NCBI RefSeq assembly: GCF_033963835.1
Contig: NZ_JAXBME010000004.1
Span: 1-64,000 of the forward strand
Length of the DNA stretch: 64,000 bases
Origin: Cytobacillus sp. IB215665
GTDB taxonomy: Bacteria; Bacillota; Bacilli; Bacillales; SM2101
Direction: 5' to 3'
Numbering within the stretch: the stretch's first letter is position 1; each line of letters opens with the position of its first letter. Shown piece after piece: positions 18,206 through 27,308 of the stretch. Under the pieces are notes generated by a model. The model worked only from the letters and a program-made list of their open reading frames with translations, did not search any database and was not told the DNA's origin. Both the position numbers and the translations under genes were made by a program.

Positions 18206-18387
18206 AAAGGCTCTTTTCGTAAACTTTGTTGTTAATGTGATCAAATTAGCAACATAGAAATGGTTTTATATTGTTAGTCATTATTGTATACAAGAAAAGA
18301 TGCCACGAACTTTAGTTTTGTACGTGTTTATTGTTTAGAACGAAAAGCAACAATCAATACAAAAGCAGCCTTACGAAAAGAGCCTTT
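18206..18387 (+). repeat. Dispersed repeat element, copy B, with perfect 17-bp terminal inverted repeats
   Basis: The left end AAAGGCTCTTTTCGTAA (18206-18222) is exactly the reverse complement of the right end TTACGAAAAGAGCCTTT (18371-18387), giving a 182-bp element. Inside are the family blocks AGAAAAGATGCCAC (18293-18306) and AACGAAAAGCAACAATCA (from 18339). There is no reading frame. No target-site duplication is evident. It ends about 48 bp before the ppiB Shine-Dalgarno, so ppiB may draw its promoter from the element or its right flank. Bases 17960-18205 hold only a small palindrome (CAACAAttcaTTGTTG) and no gene. Confidence 0.75.
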
Positions 18388-18451
18388 GTTTTTCATTTGC
18401 CGAATGTGATAAGATAGATAATGATTTTACATTTGAAGGAGTGCTTTGATT

Positions 18452-18892
18452 ATGAGTAAAAAAGGTTACATAATAATGAATAGTGGAGAAAAGATTGAAT
18501 TTGAGCTTTATCCTAATGAAGCTCCTAATACAGTTGATAATTTTGAAAAATTGGCTAATGAAGGCTTTTATAATAGTCTTACATTCCATCGGGTAATCCC
18601 AGGATTTGTTTCACAAGGTGGTTGTCCACAAGGAACTGGAACAGGTGGTCCGGGTTATACGATTAAATGTGAAACTGAAGGCAATCCTCACAAACATGTG
18701 CCAGGAGCATTTTCAATGGCTCATGCTGGAAGAGATACAGGAGGAAGTCAATTTTTTATCGTTCATGAAGCTCAACCTCATTTAGATGGCGTTCATACAG
18801 TGTTTGGTCAAGTTACAAGTGGCTTAGATACTGTTCTAAATATGAAAAATGGGGATGTAATGAAAACTGTAGAAGTTTTTGATGCGGAGTAA
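18452..18892 (+). CDS. ppiB: Cyclophilin-type peptidyl-prolyl cis-trans isomerase
   Basis: This cytoplasmic foldase catalyses proline isomerisation. The catalytic segment [13 protein letters not shown] (arginine near residue 51), then [24 protein letters not shown], are the cyclophilin signatures. The length is 146. GAAGGAG at 18435-18441 points to the ATG at 18452 rather than the TTG at 18446. In B. subtilis ppiB also lies between lysA and the rib operon. Confidence 0.95.
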   Translation: MSKKGYIIMNSGEKIEFELYPNEAPNTVDNFEKLANEGFYNSLTFHRVIPGFVSQGGCPQGTGTGGPGYTIKCETEGNPHKHVPGAFSMAHAGRDTGGSQFFIVHEAQPHLDGVHTVFGQVTSGLDTVLNMKNGDVMKTVEVFDAE

Positions 18893-18895
18893 TAG

Positions 18896-18982
18896 ATGAA
18901 ACGTAACAAATGGATTGTGTTTATTATTATACTAATAATGAGCATGATTTGGGGATTGATCTATTGGTTATTTATAGCCTAA
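18896..18982 (+). CDS. Putative 28-residue single-span membrane peptide
   Basis: An ATG four bases after the ppiB stop opens a 28-codon frame (MKRNKWIVFI start, LIYWLFIA end). It encodes two or three positive residues followed by one hydrophobic helix. No separate Shine-Dalgarno is obvious; translation could be coupled to ppiB. Such small membrane peptides are often missed, but the frame is short enough to be chance. Confidence 0.35.
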   Translation: MKRNKWIVFIIILIMSMIWGLIYWLFIA

Positions 18983-19049
18983 ACACGTTTCAATATGCAA
19001 ACTAGAAAATGTGTGATATAATATGTAAAACTATAAAATTGAATAAGAT

Positions 19050-19197
19050 AATCCTTCGGGGTCGGGTGAAATTCCCAACCGGCGGTGATGAAGCAATTGT
19101 TGTTTCTAAGCCCGTGAGCTGTATATATAATTGGTTATATATGGCTGATCTGGTGAAAAACCAGAGCCGACAGTATAGTCTGGATGGGAGAAGGATA
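19050..19197 (+). ncRNA. FMN riboswitch (RFN element) of the ribD operon
   Basis: The conserved RFN segments occur in order: TCTTCGGGG-like start (ATCCTTCGGGG), GGGTGAAATTCCC, ACCGGCGGTGATGA, GCCCGTGAGC, a variable arm, TGGTGAAAAACCAGAGCCGACAG-type segment, and GTATAGTCTGGATGGGAGAAGGAT. The outer stem pairs ATCCTT (19051-19056) with AAGGAT (19191-19196). Flavin mononucleotide binding should favour the downstream terminator and switch off riboflavin synthesis. Confidence 0.97.
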
Positions 19198-19288
19198 TGG
19201 CGTGAAGTATATGATTTGCTGTAATCATATGCTAATTTTGTCCTGTTTTAGAACGATGGATAAACACACGAAATATATCGATAACTCT

Positions 19289-19322
19289 GACCCTAGGTAA
19301 TTATACCTAGGGTCTATTTGTT
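19289..19322 (+). terminator. Riboswitch-controlled terminator before ribD
   Basis: A perfect 11-bp stem GACCCTAGGTA/TACCTAGGGTC (19289-19299 with 19304-19314) with a 4-nt loop is followed by a T-rich tail. It lies between the FMN riboswitch and ribD and is the likely expression platform. The leader from 18983 to 19472 contains no gene; a frame across the aptamer is not coding. Confidence 0.88.
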
Positions 19323-19472
19323 AAACTTATATTATGAGCTATGAAAAACGTATGGCTTATTTGCTATGGAGTTATGTTTGTAATATTTCGAATTATGACT
19401 ATATTCGGTAATTCCCCATCTATTTTCCCCATAAGATTTTCTTGTAACCTACGTTGTTGGAGGTATCCCATT

Positions 19473-20564
19473 TTGAATGACCATGATTATATGAGAGTTG
19501 CACTAGAAATGGCTAAAAGTACCATTGGTCAAACAAGTCCAAACCCAGTAGTGGGAGCTGTTGTAGTTAATAGAGGACAAATTGTTGGTCTTGGGACACA
19601 TTTAAAGGCTGGTGAAGCACATGCGGAAGTACATGCTATAAACATGGCAGGTAATAAAGCAAAAGATGGAACGATTTATGTGACCTTAGAACCTTGTAGC
19701 CATTTTGGTCAAACACCACCGTGTGTAGATTTATTGATCAGTAGTGGTGTTAGCCGAGTAGTAATTGCTTGTGAAGACCCAAATCCGAGTGTAGCAGGTA
19801 GAGGTATAAGAAAGTTAGAAGAAGCTGGTTTAAAAGTTGATGTTGGAGTCCTGCAGGATGAAGCTAAGAAATTAAATAAGGTATTCTTTCGTTATATTAA
19901 AAACAACACCCCTTTTGTGACGTTAAAAACTGCGATTAGCATGGATGGAAAAATTGCTACACAATCAGGCGAGAGCAAGTGGATTACTGGAGAGTTAGCA
20001 CGTCAAGATGTGCATAAATATCGTCATCGATATGATGCAATTCTTGTTGGGGTGAACACCGTAGTTGCTGATAATCCTTCATTAACGGCAAGGCTTCCGT
20101 ATGAAACGAATAATCCTATACGTATTATATTAGATACAAAATTACGAACACCTCTCGACTCAAAAGTGATTACTGATGGCTTAGCACCAACATGGATTGT
20201 TGTAGGAGAGGACTGTTCTGATGACGAGATAGCTTGTTATACTTCTCAAAAAAATGTTCGAATCATTCAAATGAGGGAAAAACGTATTAATATTAAGGAT
20301 TTATTACGCGTATTAGGAGGTGAAGGGATAACAAGTCTTTTCGTTGAAGGCGGAGGGAAAGTAAATACGAGCTTTTTAAAAGCTGATGTTGTTCAGCAAT
20401 ATATTACATATATTGCTCCGAAGCTTATTGGAGGTGAGTGTGCACCTACCTCTTTTAATGGAGAAGGATTTGATCGTTTGTACGATGTACCGAAACTACA
20501 AATCAAGTCAATTGAGCAGCTGGGAGAAGATATTAAACTGATTGCTATTCCAAAGAATAAATAA
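19473..20564 (+). CDS. ribD: Bifunctional riboflavin biosynthesis deaminase/reductase RibD
   Basis: It catalyses steps 2 and 3 of riboflavin synthesis. The N-terminal deaminase has the zinc motif HAEVHA near residue 50 and the second motif LEPCSHFGQTPPC near residue 75. The C-terminal reductase (from about residue 145) has TLKTAISMDGKIA, and LFVEGGGKVNTSF further on. An open frame extends upstream to 19341, but TTGGAGG at 19457-19463 sets the start at TTG 19473 (364 residues), consistent with the family. It is the first gene of the riboswitch-controlled rib operon and lies 15 bp before ribE. Confidence 0.95.
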   Translation: MNDHDYMRVALEMAKSTIGQTSPNPVVGAVVVNRGQIVGLGTHLKAGEAHAEVHAINMAGNKAKDGTIYVTLEPCSHFGQTPPCVDLLISSGVSRVVIACEDPNPSVAGRGIRKLEEAGLKVDVGVLQDEAKKLNKVFFRYIKNNTPFVTLKTAISMDGKIATQSGESKWITGELARQDVHKYRHRYDAILVGVNTVVADNPSLTARLPYETNNPIRIILDTKLRTPLDSKVITDGLAPTWIVVGEDCSDDEIACYTSQKNVRIIQMREKRINIKDLLRVLGGEGITSLFVEGGGKVNTSFLKADVVQQYITYIAPKLIGGECAPTSFNGEGFDRLYDVPKLQIKSIEQLGEDIKLIAIPKNK

Positions 20565-20579
20565 AAAGTGGTGATGACT

Positions 20580-21239
20580 TTGTTTACTGGTATTGTTGAG
20601 GAAGTTGGAAAAGTAAATCGATTAACCCATTCAATTGATGCAATTGAACTACAGATTGATGCTAGAAAAATATTATCTGATATCCAGTTAGGAGATAGTA
20701 TAGCGGTGAATGGGGTGTGTTTAACCGTTACTTCATTTAATGAATTTGGTTTTGCAGTAGACGTTATGCCAGAAACTATAAAAGCGACTTCATTAAAATT
20801 ATTAAAAAATGGATCTTCGGTTAATTTAGAACGAGCTATGTTAGCGAATGGAAGGTTTGGAGGACACTTTGTATCAGGGCATGTTGATGGAGTAGGCGAA
20901 ATAATTAGTAAGACTCGAAAGGGCAATGCAATCTATTACGTAATTGCGATAGATGAGAAATTAGCTAAATATATATTACACAAAGGGTCTGTCGCAGTGG
21001 ATGGGACAAGCTTAACGATATTTGACGTTGTCGATAAATCTTTTACTATATCAATTATTCCGCATACGCTCTCTGAGACGATTATAGGTCAAAAGGAGGT
21101 GGGTGATATTGTCAATATAGAATGTGACGTTATTGGAAAGTATATTGAGCACTTTCTTTTACGAGGTACACACTCTATGGAAAAAGTTAAACACAGCAGG
21201 ATAACAAAATCTATATTAACGGAAAATGGATTTATTTAG
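20580..21239 (+). CDS. ribE: Riboflavin synthase alpha subunit
   Basis: It dismutates two 6,7-dimethyl-8-ribityllumazine molecules to riboflavin. It consists of two similar beta-barrel halves: FTGIVEEVG at the N-terminus with AVNGVCLTV, and the second half starting GHFVSGHVDGVGEI with AVDGTSLTIF. In-frame starts are GTG 20568, ATG 20574 and TTG 20580. I chose TTG 20580 because the family begins MFTGI and GGTGAT (20570-20575) is correctly spaced as the 3' part of a Shine-Dalgarno. The protein is about 219 residues. Confidence 0.93.
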   Translation: MFTGIVEEVGKVNRLTHSIDAIELQIDARKILSDIQLGDSIAVNGVCLTVTSFNEFGFAVDVMPETIKATSLKLLKNGSSVNLERAMLANGRFGGHFVSGHVDGVGEIISKTRKGNAIYYVIAIDEKLAKYILHKGSVAVDGTSLTIFDVVDKSFTISIIPHTLSETIIGQKEVGDIVNIECDVIGKYIEHFLLRGTHSMEKVKHSRITKSILTENGFI

Positions 21240-21240
21240 G

Positions 21241-21312
21241 GATCTTTTCCAAAGTTTTGTTGCTATTGCTCCGAAATTAGCATAGCTAGACTCTATCTCT
21301 TTAAACAGCCTT
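21241..21312 (+). repeat. Possible short remnant of the dispersed repeat (copy F)
   Basis: The ribE-ribBA spacer starts with GATCTTTTCCAAAGTTTTGTTG and ends CTTTAAACAGCCTTA. These resemble the left end (GGCTCTTTTCGTAAAC, TTTGTTGTT) and right end (AAAACAGCC) of the family. The two diagnostic internal blocks are absent, so this is a weak call. Confidence 0.3.
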
Positions 21313-21381
21313 ATTCTATGATGAAACACGATTAATGGTTCATTTCCTAAATAAACATTACATATAGAAAGGTGTGCAAAC

Positions 21382-22575
21382 ATGTTCCATACTATTGAAG
21401 ATGCGATAAAGGATTTAGCTGATGGAAAAATAATCATAGTCTGTGATGATGAAGATCGTGAAAATGAAGGTGATTTTGTTGCGTTAGCAGAAAGCGTAAC
21501 GCCTGATACAATCAACTTTATGATAAGACACGGACGTGGATTAGTATGTTCACCCATATCAGAAGAAATTGCTGAAAGGATTCAATTAAATCCTATGGTG
21601 ATAAATAATACTGATCCTCATGGAACAGCTTTTACTGTAAGTGTAGATTACAAAACGTCAACTACAGGGATAAGTGCTTATGAAAGAGCGGAAACAATTA
21701 AGCAGCTTTTAAATGAACATTCTAAAGCGAGTGATTTTAAAAGACCTGGGCATATTTTCCCGCTTATCGCTAAAAAGGGCGGTGTGCTTAGGAGAGCAGG
21801 GCATACTGAAGCAGCTGTAGACCTAGCTAATTTAGCTGGATCGTCCTCTGCAGCTGTTATATGTGAAATAATAAAGGAAGATGGCTCAATGGCACGCGTA
21901 CCTGACCTAGCTATTGTTGCTGATCAATTCAACTTAAAGATGATAACAATTAAAGATTTAATTAAATATCGTAATCAAAAAGAAAAGTTAGTTAATAGAG
22001 AGGTAGAGGTTCTACTACCAACTGAATTTGGTGAATTTAAAACAATTGGATACACCAATGAAATCGATAGCAAAGACCATATTGCATTAGTGAAAGGTAA
22101 TATTTCTCCAGATCATCCAACTCTCGTTAGAGTGCATTCCGAATGTTTAACAGGTGATGTTTTTGGCTCATTTCGTTGTGATTGCGGTCCACAGTTACAT
22201 GCGGCACTAACACAAATTGAAAAAGAAGGTAATGGTGTTTTGTTGTACATGCGTCAAGAGGGAAGAGGCATCGGTTTACTTAATAAGCTTCGAGCCTACA
22301 AGCTTCAAGAGGCAGGGTATGATACTGTGGAGGCGAATGAAGAGTTAGGTTTTGCCCCAGACCTAAGAGAGTATGGAATTGGTGCACAAATTTTAAAGGA
22401 TTTAGGAATACGTAAAATGAAATTACTTACTAATAATCCTCGAAAAATAGCGGGGCTAGAAGGCTACGACTTGGAAGTGGTTGAACGTGTGCCTATCCAA
22501 ATGCCGACTAAAAAGCAAAACGAGGCATATTTAAAAACTAAAAATAACAAGCTAGGACATCTACTAAATATTTAA
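21382..22575 (+). CDS. ribBA: Bifunctional DHBP synthase / GTP cyclohydrolase II
   Basis: It provides both precursors of the riboflavin ring. Residues 1-200 are 3,4-dihydroxy-2-butanone-4-phosphate synthase ([11 protein letters not shown] near 25, [10 protein letters not shown] near 93, GHTEAAVDL near 140). Residues 205-397 are GTP cyclohydrolase II with the zinc ligands in [20 protein letters not shown] and the catalytic RQEGRGIGL. The length, 397, is typical of Bacillus RibA. A 142-bp spacer separates it from ribE, wider than usual for this operon. Confidence 0.97.
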   Translation: MFHTIEDAIKDLADGKIIIVCDDEDRENEGDFVALAESVTPDTINFMIRHGRGLVCSPISEEIAERIQLNPMVINNTDPHGTAFTVSVDYKTSTTGISAYERAETIKQLLNEHSKASDFKRPGHIFPLIAKKGGVLRRAGHTEAAVDLANLAGSSSAAVICEIIKEDGSMARVPDLAIVADQFNLKMITIKDLIKYRNQKEKLVNREVEVLLPTEFGEFKTIGYTNEIDSKDHIALVKGNISPDHPTLVRVHSECLTGDVFGSFRCDCGPQLHAALTQIEKEGNGVLLYMRQEGRGIGLLNKLRAYKLQEAGYDTVEANEELGFAPDLREYGIGAQILKDLGIRKMKLLTNNPRKIAGLEGYDLEVVERVPIQMPTKKQNEAYLKTKNNKLGHLLNI

Positions 22576-22707
22576 TGAAAGACCATTAAGTAAATGTTGT
22601 TACCAAAAAATTAGAATTTTTTAATTAAATAATATCTTTTCATTTTTATAAAGAAGAAAAAATAATCAAAAAACTACATTGTTATAAATACACGGGAGGT
22701 ATGTTCT

Positions 22708-23184
22708 ATGATTTATGAAGGGAATTTGATCGGAACTAACTTAAGAATAGGTATAGTTGTTGCGAGGTTTAATGAGTTTATTACAAGTAAACTTCTTGGT
22801 GGGGCACTTGATGGACTTAAGCGTCATGGCGTAAATGAAGAACAAATAGATGTTGCGTGGGTACCTGGTGCCTTTGAAATCCCTCTATTCGCAAGAAAAA
22901 TGGCTGAAACGAATAAATATGATGCAGTCATTACTTTAGGGGCTGTCATAAGGGGAGCGACCACTCATTATGATTATGTTTGTAATGAAGTAGCAAAAGG
23001 AATTTCGGCTGCAGGAATTTCGACAGGTTTACCGATTATATTTGGTGTGATTACGACAGAAAATATTGAACAAGCAATCGAAAGAGCCGGAACAAAAGCT
23101 GGTAATAAAGGGTGGGAAGCAGCATTGTCTGCTATTGAATCTGCAAATTTATCTCGAGAAATTGTTAAAAACTTTGACGAATAG
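22708..23184 (+). CDS. ribH: 6,7-dimethyl-8-ribityllumazine synthase
   Basis: RibH condenses the RibA and RibD products to lumazine, the substrate of RibE, and forms an icosahedral shell in Bacillus. Substrate-site motifs ARFNEFIT (near residue 19), WVPGAFEIP (near 51) and [14 protein letters not shown] (near 76) are present. H88-type catalysis is served by the histidine in TTHYDYV. The length is 158. GGGAGG lies just before the ATG. The 132-bp spacer upstream shows no separate riboswitch. Confidence 0.97.
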   Translation: MIYEGNLIGTNLRIGIVVARFNEFITSKLLGGALDGLKRHGVNEEQIDVAWVPGAFEIPLFARKMAETNKYDAVITLGAVIRGATTHYDYVCNEVAKGISAAGISTGLPIIFGVITTENIEQAIERAGTKAGNKGWEAALSAIESANLSREIVKNFDE

Positions 23185-23449
23185 GTTTAAAAACCTATAC
23201 AAAATGTATATAATGGTTTGTTAGAATGTATATTTACTCTCTTATAAAAAGAAAAGATTCATAATTACAATCGAACTTTACTTTTTTTAGAAGCGTTCAA
23301 ACTAGGAAAAAGGACTGTGAAAAACTGGTATATAAAGCCTAGAGTAATAGTGACTTGTATGTTTGTAATGTTCATGAGGCTGAAATGCGGGTCAACGAGG
23401 TTATGTGACAGCCCAATTTCCAAAAGTTTTGAACTCCTTCTTTAAGTGA

Positions 23450-23827
<378 letters not shown>

Positions 23828-23867
23828 ATACAGCCTTTGTTGTCTCTTTTTATTTTTACGCAAAAGT

Positions 23868-23961
23868 CATCGTTTGATAGAAGAAAAGATACCCCGAAAG
23901 CTAATGGTTTCATGTTTAGCTCTTATTACGAAAAACAACAATCAGCGCTTCTAAAACAGCC
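23868..23961 (+). repeat. Dispersed repeat element, copy C
   Basis: It contains AGAAAAGATACCCC (23882-23895, 12 of 14 to the consensus block) and TACGAAAAACAACAATCA (23927-23944), the latter identical over 18 bp to copy D. The blocks are 45 nt apart, and the copy ends AAAACAGCC as copy D does. The left end is unclear; CAGCCTTTGTTGTC at 23831 may belong to it. Confidence 0.7.
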
Positions 23962-24018
23962 TTGTTAAAACAATATTGTTATGTTGTGTATGAAACTTAA
24001 TTCAATGCATAAAGTGAG

Positions 24019-24081
24019 AAAACAGCCTAAATTAAAGAAAGGCACTAAAATAGTGCTTTCTTTTTTTATATAGGCTGTTTT
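24019..24081. repeat. Inverted repeat enclosing the ribT terminator
   Basis: AAAACAGCCTA (24019-24029) is the exact reverse complement of TAGGCTGTTTT (24071-24081). The terminator hairpin sits inside the 41-nt loop. AAAACAGCC is also the right-end sequence of the dispersed repeat family, so this may be a nested pair of element ends. Confidence 0.6.
24034..24067 (+). terminator. Rho-independent terminator after ribT
   Basis: AAAGAAAGGCACTA (24034-24047) pairs with TAGTGCTTTCTTT (from 24051) with one bulged G, followed by a run of Ts to 24067. It ends the rib operon before the convergent ypuF. Confidence 0.85.
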
Positions 24082-24120
24082 TGGAATAAAAACTTAAACG
24101 CATATTCATTTAATTTTTAA

Positions 24121-24645
24121 TCAACAAGAGCCTTTATTTTTTTTCTTTCTTTTGGCTAATTGATTAGCTCTTTCTGTTATAACTTCAGTACGATCACGTA
24201 AAGTGTGTTTATTAATAAGGAAATTATTAGTTAAATCGCTACTTTTTCCCCATGTCAAGCCTTTTTCACTACATGCATTTTTACATGTAGTTAACAATGA
24301 TTCGTCTTGAATTGGTAAATTAATACTTATATAAGGCTCATTAGCGATAATGGCATTCAGTTGCGACTGTAAAGTTGTTAATAGTGTTTTTAGGTTTATG
24401 CCTAGCTGTTCGACAGTATCTTTTTGAGCTTCTAAGATAGCAATAGCGTTTGCTATCATTTTTTGAGCACCTTTGAAATTACCTCTTCGATGATGATATA
24501 ATCCGACAGCAATTTGAATGAACCCAACCCAAACTATATCATTGTCTGTTTGTTTCCAATACTCTTCGAGAACTTCATGGCATTCGAAATAATCACGATC
24601 CCCATGGAAATACACTAAATAATCTATATAAGCTTTTGGATACAA
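24121..24645 (-). CDS. ypuF: YpuF-like DUF309 protein
   Basis: This is a helical cytoplasmic protein of 174 residues. The DUF309 signature is visible near residues 17-31 (DYFECHEVLEEYWK) and continues with FIQIAVGLYHHRRGNFKGA near residues 42-60. The C-terminus is lysine-rich. No biochemical function is established for the family. The start is TTG with GGGAGTGAT upstream. B. subtilis ypuF lies at the same place beside scpA; here the gene is on the minus strand, divergent from scpA. Confidence 0.85.
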   Translation of the reverse strand: MYPKAYIDYLVYFHGDRDYFECHEVLEEYWKQTDNDIVWVGFIQIAVGLYHHRRGNFKGAQKMIANAIAILEAQKDTVEQLGINLKTLLTTLQSQLNAIIANEPYISINLPIQDESLLTTCKNACSEKGLTWGKSSDLTNNFLINKHTLRDRTEVITERANQLAKRKKKNKGSC

Positions 24646-24826
24646 GAATTTATCACTCCCTATTTATCAAAGTATCTCACCATTTTTTTGTTAATAGTGT
24701 ATCATAGTATGTAGCAAAAGCACCGTATAAAAGAGTATTGGATAAAAATTTAGTTTGTTCTATACTATACGTTAGTGTTAAGCTATATAAATACTGAATG
24801 AAGTATGATATGTTGGTGGGATGAAA

Positions 24827-25573
24827 GTGCAATATAATGTGAAAATTGATGCTTTTGAAGGACCGCTTGATCTTTTATTGCATTTGATTAATCGATTAGA
24901 AATAGATATTTATGATATACCAGTAGCGAAAATTACAGAACAATATATGTTCTATATTCATACAATGCAAGAATTACAGCTAGATGTTGCTAGTGAGTAT
25001 TTAGTTATGGCTGCTACTTTATTAGCAATCAAGAGTAAGATGCTACTACCTAAACATGAAGAGGAGTTATTCGATGAGGATGTTGAGGTCGATATCACTG
25101 AAGATCCTCGAGAAGAGTTAATCAATCGCTTAATTGAATATAGGAAATATAAGGAAGCTGCGACAGACTTAAAGGAGTTAGAAGCTGAACGTAGCAAAGT
25201 TTTTACAAAAGCACCCAGTGATGTAAATGAATTTGTAAAAGATACTAAGGCAAAGAGCCAGCCACTTGATGTGAACTTATACGATATGCTCGCAGCATTT
25301 CAAAAACTATTACGTAGGAAAAAGCTCCAAAAGCCACTCCATACGAAAATAACTCGTCAAGAAATTCCAATTGAAAAAAGAATGGAAGAAATTATACAAG
25401 AGTTATCGTCAATTAAAGGAAGGAAAAGTTTTTTTGAACTATTTCCCTATGAAGATAAAGGGCACATCGTTGTTACTTTTTTAGCCATTTTAGAATTGAT
25501 GAGAGAAAACGCGATTAATATTGAACAAGAAAAAAACTTTGATGAAATTTTTTTAGCTAGTAAGGTAAGGTGA
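24827..25573 (+). CDS. scpA: Segregation and condensation protein A (kleisin)
   Basis: ScpA bridges the SMC heads in the bacterial condensin complex. The N-terminal kleisin motif [23 protein letters not shown] is near residues 10-32, a coiled region follows, and the C-terminal winged helix ends with [15 protein letters not shown]. An ATG at 24821 abuts GGTGGG; the GTG at 24827 has better spacing and gives [15 protein letters not shown], which aligns with the B. subtilis start. The product is 248 residues. A 7-bp gap separates it from scpB. Confidence 0.95.
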   Translation: MQYNVKIDAFEGPLDLLLHLINRLEIDIYDIPVAKITEQYMFYIHTMQELQLDVASEYLVMAATLLAIKSKMLLPKHEEELFDEDVEVDITEDPREELINRLIEYRKYKEAATDLKELEAERSKVFTKAPSDVNEFVKDTKAKSQPLDVNLYDMLAAFQKLLRRKKLQKPLHTKITRQEIPIEKRMEEIIQELSSIKGRKSFFELFPYEDKGHIVVTFLAILELMRENAINIEQEKNFDEIFLASKVR

Positions 25574-25580
25574 TTTGGCA

Positions 25581-26159
25581 ATGAATATTGTCGAGTGGAA
25601 AGCTGTAGTAGAAGGGCTGCTATTTGTCGCCGGTGATGATGGACTATCGTTAAAGCAAATAGCGCTAGTTCTTGAAATTGACGAAAATGTTGCTCATGAC
25701 ATTATTATTGAATTACAGGAAGAATATAAAAATAATAAACGCGGATTGTTTGTTTCAGAAGTTGCTAATACATACCAACTGACGACAAAGAAAGAACATG
25801 CAGCCTTCATAAAGAGGTTAGTAGAGTCTCCTGCGTCAACATCTCTTTCACAAGCTGCATTAGAAACATTAGCCATTGTAGCTTACCGTCAGCCAATTGC
25901 AAGAACAGAGGTAGAGGAAATTCGTGGCGTGAAAACAGAAAGACCACTACAAACATTAATGGCAAAGGCGTTAATTAAGGAAGTAGGTCGTGTTGAAGGC
26001 ACTGGGAGAGCCATTCTTTATGGCACAACAAAAGAGTTTCTTGAGTATTTTGGTTTAAGAACTCTTGAAGAGCTCCCACCATTACCTGAGCAAGTTCAAG
26101 AGGAATCCGTTCAAGAAGAAGCCGATTTGTTTTTTGAAAAATTTCAAGAAATTGAGTAA
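25581..26159 (+). CDS. scpB: Segregation and condensation protein B
   Basis: This is the third condensin subunit, a dimer of two winged-helix domains that binds ScpA. Typical segments are [18 protein letters not shown] near residue 11, RPIA-type [20 protein letters not shown] near residue 95 and [20 protein letters not shown] near residue 138. The acidic C-terminal tail is normal. AAGGTGAT at 25567-25574 supports ATG 25581 (192 residues) over TTG 25575. Confidence 0.95.
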   Translation: MNIVEWKAVVEGLLFVAGDDGLSLKQIALVLEIDENVAHDIIIELQEEYKNNKRGLFVSEVANTYQLTTKKEHAAFIKRLVESPASTSLSQAALETLAIVAYRQPIARTEVEEIRGVKTERPLQTLMAKALIKEVGRVEGTGRAILYGTTKEFLEYFGLRTLEELPPLPEQVQEESVQEEADLFFEKFQEIE

Positions 26160-26179
26160 ATAAGTTAGTCTTAAATTCA

Positions 26180-26207
26180 AGTGTCATAATATACACTCTT
26201 TTTTTTG
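26180..26207 (+). terminator. Weak terminator after scpB
   Basis: The short stem AGTGT/ACACT (26180-26184 with 26193-26197) and an 8-nt loop are followed by a strong T-run. The stem is short, so termination may be incomplete. Confidence 0.45.
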
Positions 26208-26282
26208 TATGTTAAGATGGATGTAAAATAACTTTTTTTTTCACAAGATGTTGACGATTGCACAAATGGGATGGTGGGCTGT

Positions 26283-26690
26283 ATGCTAATAAAAAATTGT
26301 AATGGTTATGAGCTAGAAAAGGAGAAGCCAAACACATCAGAAGACTTTTTTAATCGATCTGAGGTTACATTTGTTGAAGATGGCGAAGAAAGAACATTTC
26401 ATTTGCTATATATTCGTTATTTTGATGAACGCTTGAGTGAATTCACACCCTACAACAGTGATCCTATTTTTACAATAGGGGAAAAAGACATCCATTTCAA
26501 AGATATTGTAGGATTAATTTGTTTACTAAAAAAACCACAATTTCTTTCACGTAAACGCGTATATATAAATAATATTAATGAATTTGTAGAATATTTTAAG
26601 GATGTACAATTTGAAAAACTTCCAGAAATATTTCAGTCGATTGAATATAATGAAGGATATAAGGTCGATTCAACGTTATTGTTTAGTTAA
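26283..26690 (+). CDS. Conserved-looking hypothetical protein, unrecognised
   Basis: This 135-residue acidic soluble protein starts MLIKNCNGYELEKEKPN. It has no signal peptide or membrane segment. Predicted beta-rich stretches (EVTFVEDGEERTFHLLYIRYFDE) are followed by a hydrophobic helix (FKDIVGLICLLKKP) and a C-terminal segment with many aromatic residues (EYFKDVQFEKLPEIFQSIEYNEGY). I do not recognise a family. GGTGGG at 26273-26278 supports ATG 26283 over the in-frame ATG 26271. It lies between scpB and ypuI, where I recall no gene in B. subtilis. Confidence 0.65.
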   Translation: MLIKNCNGYELEKEKPNTSEDFFNRSEVTFVEDGEERTFHLLYIRYFDERLSEFTPYNSDPIFTIGEKDIHFKDIVGLICLLKKPQFLSRKRVYINNINEFVEYFKDVQFEKLPEIFQSIEYNEGYKVDSTLLFS

Positions 26691-26722
26691 GAAATATACT
26701 AATAATAATTTGGAGGGCTATG

Positions 26723-27211
26723 ATGGGGAACAGTATCGTACAAACACAAACAGTAGAAGTTGAAGAATTTTTAAGTAAAACAGTCAACACATTAACAACG
26801 TATTTGAATGGCATAACTATTCATACACTGCTTCAAGAAACTCCGGAAAACCAAGTTTATTTTGAAGATATTTTATCAGAAATTAGAAGATTAGTTGTGT
26901 ATTGTGAAGAAGGGCTTGAAGCTTGTAGAATTGTATTATCAAATGTTCCATTTCGAAAAGCTGCGGCGGAGAAAACACTTTATAAAATATATCATCAATG
27001 TATTGAAGAATTCTTTTCACCTAAAAAAGATTTATGGTATGAAGATAGTCGTTCAGCTTACACAGGGAATAACTCAATTAGATTCCGAGAAGTCCCCCCA
27101 TCTTCTATTAAACAACTGTTAGCATCTTTGGAGAAAGGTTTTCAAACGATTCGAGAAGAGCTAGAATATTATGAAACTGATTATCATACAAAAATTCTTC
27201 AATCAAAATAA
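26723..27211 (+). CDS. ypuI: YpuI-like protein (DUF3907)
   Basis: This 162-residue helical protein contains VEEFLSKTVNTLTTYLNGI near the N-terminus, a central Cys pair (VVYCEEGLEACR) and KIYHQCIEEFFSPKKDLWYEDSR further on. Position between scpB and dacB, length and layout fit YpuI, whose function is unknown. GGAGGG at 26712-26717 is only 2 nt from the ATG at 26720 and 5 nt from the ATG at 26723, so the second is preferred. Confidence 0.78.
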   Translation: MGNSIVQTQTVEVEEFLSKTVNTLTTYLNGITIHTLLQETPENQVYFEDILSEIRRLVVYCEEGLEACRIVLSNVPFRKAAAEKTLYKIYHQCIEEFFSPKKDLWYEDSRSAYTGNNSIRFREVPPSSIKQLLASLEKGFQTIREELEYYETDYHTKILQSK

Positions 27212-27215
27212 GTTT

Positions 27216-27246
27216 GAGGTGGCGATTGCCACCTCTCTTTTTTATA
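27216..27246 (+). terminator. Rho-independent terminator after ypuI
   Basis: A perfect 8-bp GC-rich stem GAGGTGGC/GCCACCTC (27216-27223 with 27228-27235) with a GATT loop is followed by TCTTTTTTATA. Confidence 0.9.
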
Positions 27247-27308
27247 TTTGTTTTTCACATTAAGCCTATTTTTGAATACGATATGTTGGAGTAGGAAGGG
27301 GTGAATGT

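Noticed and set aside
19009-19224. A 71-codon frame over the leader of ribD
   Set aside because: It lies exactly on the FMN riboswitch, whose conserved RNA segments explain the sequence.
20393-20926. A 177-codon minus-strand frame spanning ribD and ribE
   Set aside because: It is antisense to two confident riboflavin genes; its Ser/Ile-rich composition is typical of a shadow frame.
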